A stretch of DNA of 62,899 nt from an uncultured Caulobacterales bacterium (lineage in GTDB: Bacteria > Pseudomonadota > Alphaproteobacteria > Caulobacterales > Caulobacteraceae), in the NCBI GenBank assembly GCA_903900155.1, contig CAIUMD010000065.1, positions 1 through 62,899 on the forward strand. The letters are read 5' to 3'. This document shows, piece by piece, positions 8,594-19,319 of this stretch. The translations under genes and the position numbers were made by a program. Positions within the stretch are counted from its first letter, which is position 1. Every line of letters begins with the position of its first letter. Below the pieces are notes generated by a model. It was not told the DNA's origin and made no database searches. It saw only the letters and a program-made list of their open reading frames with translations.

Positions 8594-9436
8594 ATGCAGC
8601 CGGAAATCACCGCATATCGCCATCCCGCGACGGGGACGGTGACCTATCTGATCGTCGATCCGGCCACCTTCCTCTGCGCCATCGTCGACCCCGTGCTGGA
8701 CTTCGATCCGGTGACGGAAGCCGTCGACACCAGCTTCGTGGACGGCATCATCGCCGACATCCGCGCCCAGGACCTGGGCCCGACCTGGATCCTCGAGACG
8801 GGCCTGCACGCCAATCACGTCTCGGCCGCCGGCCACCTGAAGTATGAGACCGGCGCCTCGGTCTGCATCGGCGCGAACGTCGTCGAAAGCCTCAAACGCC
8901 TGGCCCCCAAGTTCAACGAACCCATGGTCGACGTCGAAGGCTGGGACTTCGACAAGCTGGCCCAGGACGGCGACAGCTTCCCCATGGGCGGCGTCGAGTT
9001 CACCCCGATCCTGCTCACCGGCCGCCTGCCCGGCGCCGTCGCCTACCGCATGGGCGACGTGCTGTTCACCGGCGACCTGATGCTGGCGCCCGGCGAAGGC
9101 GCGGGCCGCTGCGACATCCCCGGCGCGGACCCCGGCAAGGCCTGGGACGACGCGCGCAAATTCCTCAGCCTGCCGCCCCAGACCCGGGTGATGCCGGGCG
9201 TCTGCGCGGGCGAGACCTGCGAGTCGACCATCGCCGAGGAAAAGACCGCCAACATCCAGCTGAACGAGACGATCGACCGGCTGGACTTCATCGCCCTGCG
9301 CACCGCCGCCGACGCCTTCCTGCCCGACCCGGTGCTGGCCAGCGCCGCGCTGCGGGTGGCGATCCGTTCGGGCAAGCTGCCCTCGGAACCCGAGAGCGGC
9401 CCCCGCTTCCCGGTCGTCGACATCACCACGCTTTAA
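8594..9436 (+). CDS. metallo-beta-lactamase-fold protein, ETHE1/persulfide-dioxygenase-like, degenerate metal site
   Basis: 280 residues. The ATG at 8594 has GAGG seven bases upstream. The order of motifs follows the ETHE1/persulfide dioxygenase family: VDPVLDFDP, a histidine loop, FTGDLML, GRCD, a PG motif and CESTIAEEKTANIQL. Several usual ligands are changed: the THxHxDH loop reads GLHANHV, the TPGHT histidine position reads TGRLPGA, and the late YPGHD motif reads MPGVCAGE. The FTGD aspartate is kept. The protein may use altered metal chemistry or have a non-catalytic role. It stands alone between two unrelated plus-strand genes. Confidence 0.8.
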   Translation: MQPEITAYRHPATGTVTYLIVDPATFLCAIVDPVLDFDPVTEAVDTSFVDGIIADIRAQDLGPTWILETGLHANHVSAAGHLKYETGASVCIGANVVESLKRLAPKFNEPMVDVEGWDFDKLAQDGDSFPMGGVEFTPILLTGRLPGAVAYRMGDVLFTGDLMLAPGEGAGRCDIPGADPGKAWDDARKFLSLPPQTRVMPGVCAGETCESTIAEEKTANIQLNETIDRLDFIALRTAADAFLPDPVLASAALRVAIRSGKLPSEPESGPRFPVVDITTL

Positions 9437-9483
9437 AATCAGTTCTTTTTGAAAACGGACTTGGCGCCGCCGCGCCCGCCGCA

Positions 9484-9505
9484 TAAGTTTCGCATGCGAA
9501 ACTTA
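9484..9505. promoter_or_regulatory. 22-bp perfect palindrome upstream of thioesterase, candidate operator
   Basis: Positions 9484-9505 form an uninterrupted palindrome; the left half reads TAAGTTTCGCA and the right half is its exact complement, centred on GCATGC. It ends three bases before the ribosome site of the thioesterase gene, so a bound dimeric regulator would block that transcript. No obvious regulator gene adjoins it. Confidence 0.6.
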
Positions 9506-9518
9506 GCGGAGATGACGC

Positions 9519-9938
9519 GTGGCCGAGGATTTCAGCGCCGCCCTGACCGCCGGCCAGGCCGGCTCCCTGCCTGATCTGCTGGGCCTGCAATGGCTGGAGG
9601 CCACGCACGGCTTCGTCAAAGGCCGCTTCGACGTCGACAAGCGTCACATGGCCCCCAACGGCTTCCTGCACGCCGCCAGCGTCATCGCCCTGGCCGACTC
9701 GGCCAGCGGCTACGGCTGCATGATCTCGCTTCCCGAGGGCGGGACCAGCTTCACCACCATCGAGTTGAAGTCGAACTTCCTGGGGACCGCCCGTGAAGGC
9801 GGCGTGGCGGTCGAGGCCCGGCTGGTCCATGGCGGCCGCAACACCCAGGTCTGGGACGCCGTCGTGACCAACGAAACCACCGGCAAGACCATCGCCCTTT
9901 TCCGCTGCACCCAGATGATTCTGCGGCCAAAAGTCTGA
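9519..9938 (+). CDS. PaaI-type hotdog-fold thioesterase
   Basis: 139 residues. The GTG start has GGAG seven bases upstream. It is a single hotdog domain with the PaaI/YbgC-like signature RHMAPNGFLHAASVIALADSASG, where the N-G-x-x-H motif and the later acidic residue supply the active site, then TTIELKSNFLGTAREG and a C-terminal strand. Family members hydrolyse acyl-CoA thioesters, often aromatic or medium-chain. The start is preceded by a perfect palindrome that may control it. The exact substrate is not readable from sequence. Confidence 0.9.
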   Translation: MAEDFSAALTAGQAGSLPDLLGLQWLEATHGFVKGRFDVDKRHMAPNGFLHAASVIALADSASGYGCMISLPEGGTSFTTIELKSNFLGTAREGGVAVEARLVHGGRNTQVWDAVVTNETTGKTIALFRCTQMILRPKV

Positions 9939-10052
9939 CGCGAAAAAAGCATCAAGAAAGCGCCCTCGGGGGGGTTGCTTCCCGGCGCCGGCGCCGTTAG
10001 ACATCGCGCCCTCGACCTCGGGCGGTTTCAAAACCGCTCAGAACGGCGGCCT

Positions 10053-10143
<91 letters not shown>

Positions 10144-10283
10144 CCATCCCTGATCATCACCGCTGAATAACCGCCTCGCCGCGAACGCCCGCGCGCGTGC
10201 TGGAGAAGGTCCGTTCCTGGCTGCGGTCGGTCGCCTAGACTGGCGGGCGGGCGACGATTCGGTCGCTGCGGCTTCGGATATCG

Positions 10284-11090
10284 ATGACCCCCGTCCCGTC
10301 GATCCTGAAATGGACCGGCAGCAAGCGCAGCCAGGCCGGCCAGATCGCCGAGCTGGTCCCGCCGCATGAGCGCTATTTCGAGCCGTTCGTGGGCGGCGGG
10401 GCGGTGCTCTACCACCTGGCGCGAGAGGGCGCTCAAGCCAGCGACCTCTACGCGCCGCTGATCGGCTTCTGGACGATGGTGCGGGATGAGCCGCAGGTTC
10501 TGATCGCCGACTATGCCGACCAGTGGCGGCGGCTGCAGGACCATTTGCCCGGCTATTTCTACCTGGTGCGAACGCGGTTCAACGCCGACAAGCGGCCGAC
10601 CGACCTGAACTTCCTGATGCGCACCTGCGTCAACGGCATCGTCCGCTTCAGCCAGGCCGGAGACTTCAACAACTCGTTCCACCTGTCGCGCAAGGGCATG
10701 CTGCCCAGCCGCTTCGAGAAGGCCGTGCGGACCTGGTCGGCGCGGATCCAGGGCGTGACCTTCGTGGTCCGCGACTATCGCGAGGCCCTGAGCAAGGCCC
10801 GCAGCGGCGACTTCGTCTATCTGGACCCGCCCTATGCGGGGAACCACCAGCGCTATATCGGCGGCATCGACGAGGCGGCGCTGTTCGCGGCGCTGGAGGA
10901 CCTGAACCGGCGCGACGTGAAATGGGCCCTGTCGTTCGACGGCCGGCGCGGCCAGACGGTCTATCGCGCCGACGTGCCGACGGACCTCTATCGGCGCAGG
11001 CTGTCGCTGGTCAGCGGCAATTCCGCCGTCGCCAAGGTGCTGAACGGACCGATCGAGACGGTGTCCGAGGCCTTGTACCTCAGTTGGTAG
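10284..11090 (+). CDS. Dam-like D12-class N6-adenine DNA methyltransferase (orphan)
   Basis: 268 residues. An N-terminal LKWTGSKRSQ (K-W-x-G-x-K motif) is followed by the SAM-binding FEPFVGGGAV, a recognition segment with VNGIVRFSQAGDFNNSFH, and the catalytic DPPY near residue 179. This is the alpha-class D12 family that includes Dam and DpnM. No restriction endonuclease gene lies beside it, so it looks like an orphan methylase. It differs from CcrM, the cell-cycle GANTC methylase of Caulobacter, which belongs to another class. It lies 141 bases after tRNA-Ser, a common landing site for foreign DNA. Its recognition sequence is unknown. Confidence 0.9.
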   Translation: MTPVPSILKWTGSKRSQAGQIAELVPPHERYFEPFVGGGAVLYHLAREGAQASDLYAPLIGFWTMVRDEPQVLIADYADQWRRLQDHLPGYFYLVRTRFNADKRPTDLNFLMRTCVNGIVRFSQAGDFNNSFHLSRKGMLPSRFEKAVRTWSARIQGVTFVVRDYREALSKARSGDFVYLDPPYAGNHQRYIGGIDEAALFAALEDLNRRDVKWALSFDGRRGQTVYRADVPTDLYRRRLSLVSGNSAVAKVLNGPIETVSEALYLSW

Positions 11091-11519
11091 TCAGTCCAGC
11101 TCGACGGTTTGGCGGTCGTCGCCCTTAGGCGGGGGGCTGCGGAACTTCTCGGGGTTCAGCATGGCCTCGACGCGCTTGAGCAGGTCCTGCGGGCCGAACG
11201 GCTTGACCAGGTAGCCGTCGGCGCCGTGGCTCATCGCCTCGCGCACCGTGGCCACGTCGCCGCGCGCGGTCATCATCATCACCGCCGCCTTGACCTTCTG
11301 GTACTTGCGCAACAGGCGCAGCACCTCCAGACCCGTCATGTCGGGCATGTTGATGTCCAGCAGGACGAGGTCCCAGCGGGCGGTCTGCAAGGCCTTGACG
11401 CCCAGTTCGGCGGTCGCGACGGACGAGACGCTGTAACCGGCCTGGGCCAGGACCAGCTCGACGAACTGGCGCACCACGGCGTCGTCATCGATCACCAGGA
11501 CGGCAGCGGACGCGGGCAC
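11091..11519 (-). CDS. single-domain response regulator
   Basis: 142 residues forming one receiver domain. The acidic pair DDD near residue 12, the phospho-acceptor aspartate in LVLLDINMPDM (about residue 56), the switch threonine in MMMTARGD and the lysine in LVKPFGP are all present. There is no output domain, only a short charged tail. It starts 27 bases after the stop of the hybrid kinase on the same strand and is probably its partner in a phosphorelay. It ends tail-to-tail against the methylase gene with no spacer. Confidence 0.93.
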   Translation of the reverse strand: MPASAAVLVIDDDAVVRQFVELVLAQAGYSVSSVATAELGVKALQTARWDLVLLDINMPDMTGLEVLRLLRKYQKVKAAVMMMTARGDVATVREAMSHGADGYLVKPFGPQDLLKRVEAMLNPEKFRSPPPKGDDRQTVELD

Positions 11520-11546
11520 GGCGAAACTCTCCCCAGTCTATCTTAC

Positions 11547-14372
<2,826 letters not shown>

Positions 14373-14538
14373 CACGGACTTTCGCTTCGCCCCCGTGACG
14401 GGGCGTGAAGAACGAGCGTCCCGCAAAAGCATGAAGGGCGCGTTAGCCACGATGCAACCTGGGGCCCCTTGATCCCGCCCCGCTGCACGGCAAGGCTGGA
14501 TTCGCGCCGCGTTCAGGCGCCCTGGACAGGATGGACCG

Positions 14539-14922
14539 ATGCCGGCAGTCGCCGTCGCGCCCACGATCTTCGTCGTCGACGACGACCCGTTGATCCTGGC
14601 GTTTCTCCAGACAGCGCTGGCCCCGCAAGGCTATTCCGTCGAACTGTTCGAGACCGGCGAGCGCATGCTGGGCAAGGTCCAGACCACCCTCCCGGCCCTC
14701 TTCGTCGTCGACGTCCGCCTGCCCACCACCGACGGCATCGAGCTGGTCAGGACCCTGCGGTCGATCGCCGCATGCGCCGACATCCCGATCCTGATGCTGA
14801 CCGGCGAGGGCCGCCTGGACCGCATCGTCATGGCCATGCAGGCCGGGGCCAACGGCTACCTGATGAAACCGTTCTCGCCCGAGCAGCTGAACGCCAAGAT
14901 CCGGGATCTGCTGGCGGGCTAG
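14539..14922 (+). CDS. single-domain response regulator, divergent from hybrid kinase
   Basis: 127 residues with only a receiver domain: VVDDDPL, phospho-acceptor Asp in FVVDVRLPTTDG, MLTGEGR and LMKPFSPEQL. It is transcribed away from the hybrid kinase, with 166 bases between the two starts. As a DNA-binding-free receiver it would signal by protein contact. Pairing with the hybrid kinase is inferred from position. Confidence 0.92.
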   Translation: MPAVAVAPTIFVVDDDPLILAFLQTALAPQGYSVELFETGERMLGKVQTTLPALFVVDVRLPTTDGIELVRTLRSIAACADIPILMLTGEGRLDRIVMAMQAGANGYLMKPFSPEQLNAKIRDLLAG

Positions 14923-14932
14923 GACTTTCCCC

Positions 14933-15020
14933 CATCCGAGTGTCCTCGCAAAAGCGGGGACCCAAGCTGCCGATCAGGCGCCCCCTCGGTCGGCTCGGCT
15001 TGGGTAGGGGTGGTCGGATG
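14933..15020. repeat. imperfect inverted repeat downstream of response regulator
   Basis: CATCCGA (14933-14939) pairs with TCGGATG (15014-15020), and ACCCAAGC (14960-14967) pairs with GCTTGGGT (14998-15005). The intervening GTCCTCGCAAAAGCGGGGAC forms its own short stem. It fills the convergent gap between two genes and resembles the other dispersed palindromes of the window. Confidence 0.55.
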
Positions 15021-15025
15021 AAGTT

Positions 15026-16777
15026 CTAGAGAAGGCAGCGCATCGCTTCGACCACGCGTTCGGCCGAAGGACCCAATACGACATGGACGGTCCGCTCGCC
15101 GACGCGGACCACGCCGCGAACGCCCGCGGCGTTTAGCGCCGCCTCATCGATCGCATCAGCGTTCCTCACGACCGCGCGCAGGCGGCTAGAACAGGCGCCC
15201 ACGACCTTGAGGTTGCCCGCGCCACCGAGAGCCGCCGTGAGCACCTGGGCCTTCTGGTCGTCCTCGACGGTGGGCGGCACGGACGGCGCGGCCTTGGCGG
15301 TCGTCACGGGCTTGGCCGGCGCCGGAGCCCCCATGGCTTCGCGAATCTCGCCGGCGACGGTGTCGGCGATCGGGCCCAGCACCACTTGCAGCGCCTTGTC
15401 GGACGGCTTGACGATCCCGCGCGCACCCAGGGCCTTCAGGGCCGGCTCATTGACCGCGCCTTGGTCGGCGACGATCAGGCGCAGGCGGGTGGTGCAGGCG
15501 TCGACGCTGGTCAGGTTGGCCGCGCCGCCCAGGGCCTGGACGAAGTCGGCGCCGCGTCCGCCGCCCGTGGCGACGGTCTCGACCGCGACGGTCTCTTCGT
15601 CCTCGCGACCGGGGGTCTTGAGGTTGAAGCGCTGGATGACGAAGCGGAAGACGCCGTAATAGACCGCGCCATACGCCAGGCCGACCGGGATCAGCAGAAC
15701 CGGGTTGGTGGCCTTGCCGAAGTTCAGCACGTAGTCGAACAGGCCCGCCGAGAAGGTGAAGCCCAGCTTGATGTTCAGCAGGTTCATCACCGCCATGGCC
15801 ACGCCCGTCAGCACCGCGTGCACGGCGTAGAGGGCTGGGGCCAGGAACATGAAGCTGAACTCGATCGGCTCGGTCACGCCGGTCAGGAACGAGGTCAGGG
15901 CCAGCGAGAACAGCATGCCGCCGACGGCCTTTTTCTTCGCAGGGAGGGCGGTGTGGTACATGGCCAGGCAAGCGGCCGGCAGGCCGAACATCATGACCGG
16001 GAAGAAGCCGCTCATGAACGCCCCGGCGCTGGGGTCGTCGGCGAAGAAGCGGCGCAGGTCGCCGGTCGCGCCGTGATAGTCGCCGACCACGAACCAGGCG
16101 ATGTTGTTCAGCACGTGGTGCAGACCGGTGACGATCAGGATGCGGTTCAGGAAGCCGAAGACCAGCAGGCCCAGCTCGCCCGAGCCGACGATGGCCCGGC
16201 TGGCGGTGTCGACCGCGCCGTTGATGCCGTCGTAGCCGACGCCGATCAGCAGCGCCATAACCAGGCCCGCCAGGCCGGCGATCATCGGCACGAAGCGCCG
16301 GCCGCTGAAGAAGGCCAGGTATTCCGGCAGCTTGAAGGTCGAGAAGCGGTTATAGAACAGCCCGCCGATCACGCCCGAAATGATGCCGATCGGCGCGCTG
16401 AGCTTGGCCAGGGCCTTGGCCTTGTAGGCCGCGCCCGCCAGGTCGGCGTGGTCCTTGACGAGGCCCGCCGTGACGTCGGCGGGCGCGTGCAGCAGGGTCT
16501 TGGCGCCCTCGGTGGCGATCAGGAAGCAGACCACGCCGGCCAGACCCGCCGCGCCGTTGTTCTCCTTGGCCAGGCCGACGGCCACGCCGATGGCGAAGAG
16601 GAGGCCGAGATTGGAGAAGATGGCGTCGCCGGCGGCGGCCATGAAGCCGATGTTCAAGAGGTCCGGCTGGCCAAGGCGCAGCAGCAGGCCCGCCACCGGC
16701 AGCACCGCGATCGGCAGCATCAGGGCCCGGCCCAGGGGCTGGAGAATCTCGAGCGGAGACTTCATCCGAGACTTCAT
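15026..16777 (-). CDS. nagE: PTS N-acetylglucosamine permease EIIC-EIIB-EIIB
   Basis: 583 residues. The N-terminal EIIC domain (about 1-370) has ten or so membrane segments and glucose/GlcNAc-family motifs (LMLPIAVLPVAGLLLRLG, GLHHVLNN, ITEPIEFSF-like VTEPIEFSFMF). Two EIIB domains follow: one with active Cys in DACTTRLRL (about residue 427), a second with GACSSRLRA (about 528). It carries sugar across the inner membrane and phosphorylates it to GlcNAc-6-phosphate. The EIIA domain is supplied by the adjacent upstream gene, six bases away on the same strand. The duplicated EIIB is unusual. Confidence 0.93.
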   Translation of the reverse strand: MKSRMKSPLEILQPLGRALMLPIAVLPVAGLLLRLGQPDLLNIGFMAAAGDAIFSNLGLLFAIGVAVGLAKENNGAAGLAGVVCFLIATEGAKTLLHAPADVTAGLVKDHADLAGAAYKAKALAKLSAPIGIISGVIGGLFYNRFSTFKLPEYLAFFSGRRFVPMIAGLAGLVMALLIGVGYDGINGAVDTASRAIVGSGELGLLVFGFLNRILIVTGLHHVLNNIAWFVVGDYHGATGDLRRFFADDPSAGAFMSGFFPVMMFGLPAACLAMYHTALPAKKKAVGGMLFSLALTSFLTGVTEPIEFSFMFLAPALYAVHAVLTGVAMAVMNLLNIKLGFTFSAGLFDYVLNFGKATNPVLLIPVGLAYGAVYYGVFRFVIQRFNLKTPGREDEETVAVETVATGGGRGADFVQALGGAANLTSVDACTTRLRLIVADQGAVNEPALKALGARGIVKPSDKALQVVLGPIADTVAGEIREAMGAPAPAKPVTTAKAAPSVPPTVEDDQKAQVLTAALGGAGNLKVVGACSSRLRAVVRNADAIDEAALNAAGVRGVVRVGERTVHVVLGPSAERVVEAMRCLL

Positions 16778-16783
16778 GGGGGA

Positions 16784-19308
16784 TCAGGCTCCGAAGGTTT
16801 TCGCCAAGGCGCGGACGGCCTCGGGCGAAGTCTGATTGAGGGCCTGAGCCGCCAGGTCGCGACAGGCGTCCAGGGACAGGCTGCGCACCTTAGCCTTCAC
16901 CTCGGGCGCGATCGACGCCGTGGTGGAGAGCTCGGTGACGCCCAGGCCAAGCAGGATGGCGGTGGCGGCGACGTCGGAGGCCAGGCCCCCGCAGACGCCG
17001 ACCCAGCGATGGTGCTTCTCGGCCCCACGGCAGGTCTGGTCGATCATCCGCAGGATGGCCGGGTGCATGGCGTCAATGCGGGCGGCCAGCTCGGGATTGC
17101 CGCGGTCCATGGCCAGCACGTACTGGGTCAGGTCGTTGGTGCCGATCGACAGGAAGTCGGCCTCGGCGGCGATCAGGTCGGCGGTGACGGCGGCGGCCGG
17201 GGTCTCGATCATCACGCCCAGCTCGATGCGCTCGACGACGCCCATCTCGCGCTTGGCCTCGTCCAGCACGGCGCGGACCGCGCGCAGTTCGTCCAGGCTG
17301 CCGATCATCGGGACCATGATCCTGCACTGGCCCAGCGGCTTGACGCGCAGGATGGCGCGCAGCTGGGTCTTGAGCAGGTGCGGCCGCCACAGGCTGACGC
17401 GCACGCCGGCAGACCCAGGGCCGGGTTCTCCTCGGCCGGGATCGGCAGGTAAGGCGCGGCCTTGTCGCCGCCGACGTCCAGGGTGCGGATGATCAGCGGC
17501 TTGCCGTCCAGGGCCGAGGCGATGGCCTGGTACTGGCGGGCCTGCTCGTCCTCGTCCGGCGGGGTCTCGCGGTCCAGGAACAGGAATTCGGTGCGCAGCA
17601 GTCCCGAACCTTCCGCGCCATTGGCGACGGCGGCCAGGGCGTCGTTGACCGAGCCGGTATTGGCGAAGACCTCGATGCGGACGCCGTCCTTCGTCACGCA
17701 CGGATCGTGGGCGGCGGCCTTGGCCGCGGCGCGGCGCTCCTGGCGCTGGGCCAGGGCGGTCTGAGCCGCTTCCAGGGCGGGCGCGTCGGGCGCAACGCGG
17801 AGCGTGCCGCTGTCGGCGTCCAGGATCAGGGCCGCGCCGTCCTTGACGCCCAGCAGCGCGCCGCCCAGGGCGACCAGGGCCGGGATGCCCATGGCGGCGG
17901 CCAGGATGGCCACGTGCGAGGTCGGCCCCCCGCGCGCGGTGGCGAAACCGGCCACGGCGGCGGGATCCACGCCCATCAGCTGCGAGGGCAGCAGTTCGTC
18001 GGCCAGCAGGATCGAGCCCGGCGGCAGGACGGTCGTATCGTCCTCTTCGCCGGCCAGCGCCTTCAGGACCTGGCGCTCCAGGTCGACCAGGTCGTCGACG
18101 CGCTCGGCCAGGCGGCGATCGCCCAGGCCGCGCAGGGCGTCGACATAGCCGCCGACCGCCTTGCGCCAGGCATAGCCCGCGCTCTTGCCCTCGCCGATCA
18201 GGCGGCGGGCGCCGGCGGCCAGTTCAGGATCTTCCAGGAACGCCAGGTGGGCGCCCAGGATCGCCTTGCGCGCCTTGTCGCCCTTGGCGGCGTTGGCCTC
18301 GATGCGGGCCCGGACCTTGTCGAGGGCGGCGGCCAAGGCCGCTTCCTCGTGGGCCACGCCCTCGCCGGCTTCGCGCACGACGATGTCGGACGAGGCCAGG
18401 CGCACGGCCTTGCCGATCGCCAGGCCCGGCGCGGCCAGCACGCCCTTCAGCACGCCGTCGCGCGGCAGCTCGGCGGGACCGGTCGGCTCAGACGTCACAG
18501 CGGTCGGCGCGGCGCTCTTGGCGGCGACCGGCGCCCCCTCGCCCATCCCGCCTTCGATCAGTTCGGCGACGGCCTCAATGGCCGCGTCGGCGTCCATGCC
18601 GGAAGCCACGACCTGGATCGCATCGCCATGACGGATGGCCAGGGACATCACGCCCACCGGGCTCTTGGCGCTGGCGCGACGATTGACCGCCACCAGCGCG
18701 ACCTCGGCCACGAACTTGCGGGCCGTCTCGGCGATGCGCGCGGCGGGACGGGCGTGGATGCCGTGCATCAGCGGCACGACCACGTCGCGCGCCACCTCGC
18801 CGGCCGCCAACTGACTGGCCGCGACCGCGCCGCCCACCCCTTGTTTTTTGGCGGGCGACAGCTCCATCAGGAAGTCGCCCACGGAAATAGCGCGATCCTG
18901 GTCGCGGCGCACGATCTCGAAGGCGTCCAGATTGGTGATCACCACCGGGGTGATCAGGCTGCGCGCCCGCTGGGCCAGCAAATCGAGGTCGAAGCCCAGC
19001 AGCTTGTCGCCGGCCTTCACGCTCTGGCCTTCCTTGACGAAGACGCTGAAGCCTTCGCCGTTCAGGGCCACGGTCTCCAGGCCCACATGCATCAGGATCT
19101 CGACGCCGTTGGCCGCGCGCAGGGTCACGGCGTGACGGGCGCGGTGCACGGTGGTGACCACCGCGTCGCACGGCGCGTGCAGGGTCGAGTCCAGCGGGTC
19201 GATGGCCAGGCCGTCGCCCAGCATGCGCTCGGCGAACACCGCGTCCGGCGTCTCGTCCAACGCCGCGAGCCAGCCCTTCATCGGGGCGGAAAGAACCAGA
19301 TTGGACAC
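16784..19308 (-). pseudogene. PTS multiphosphoryl transfer protein EIIA-HPr-EI, interrupted by a frameshift
   Basis: A fusion of about 840 codons, starting at GTG 19308. EIIA has its active His in ILMHVGLETV (residue 74), HPr in MHGIHARPA (185), and EI has the phosphohistidine in TARGGPTSHVAIL (about 462). The reading frame from the start is conserved EI down to EENPALGL, then breaks. The continuation RVSLWRPHLLKTQLRAIL...GVCGGLASD...KTFGA is in another frame. A one-base loss between 17408 and 17409 (coding strand CTGCCGGCG where CTGCGCGGCG would restore GLRGVRVSL) explains it. Apart from this the whole protein is well preserved, so the break is very recent or an assembly error. If real, GlcNAc phosphotransfer should fail. 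Confidence 0.85.
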
Positions 19309-19319
19309 GGTCGTTACTC

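Noticed and set aside
7714..8610. Minus-strand frame opposite the Gly/Tyr-rich protein
   Set aside because: Composition is repetitive Arg/Ala/Gly and it lacks a ribosome site; the plus strand has a signal peptide and a clear start.
15386..17452. Long plus-strand open frame of nearly 690 codons opposite the PTS genes
   Set aside because: High-GC codon bias opens long antisense frames. It is rich in Gln, Arg, Gly and Ala, has no domain, and lies entirely opposite conserved PTS sequence.
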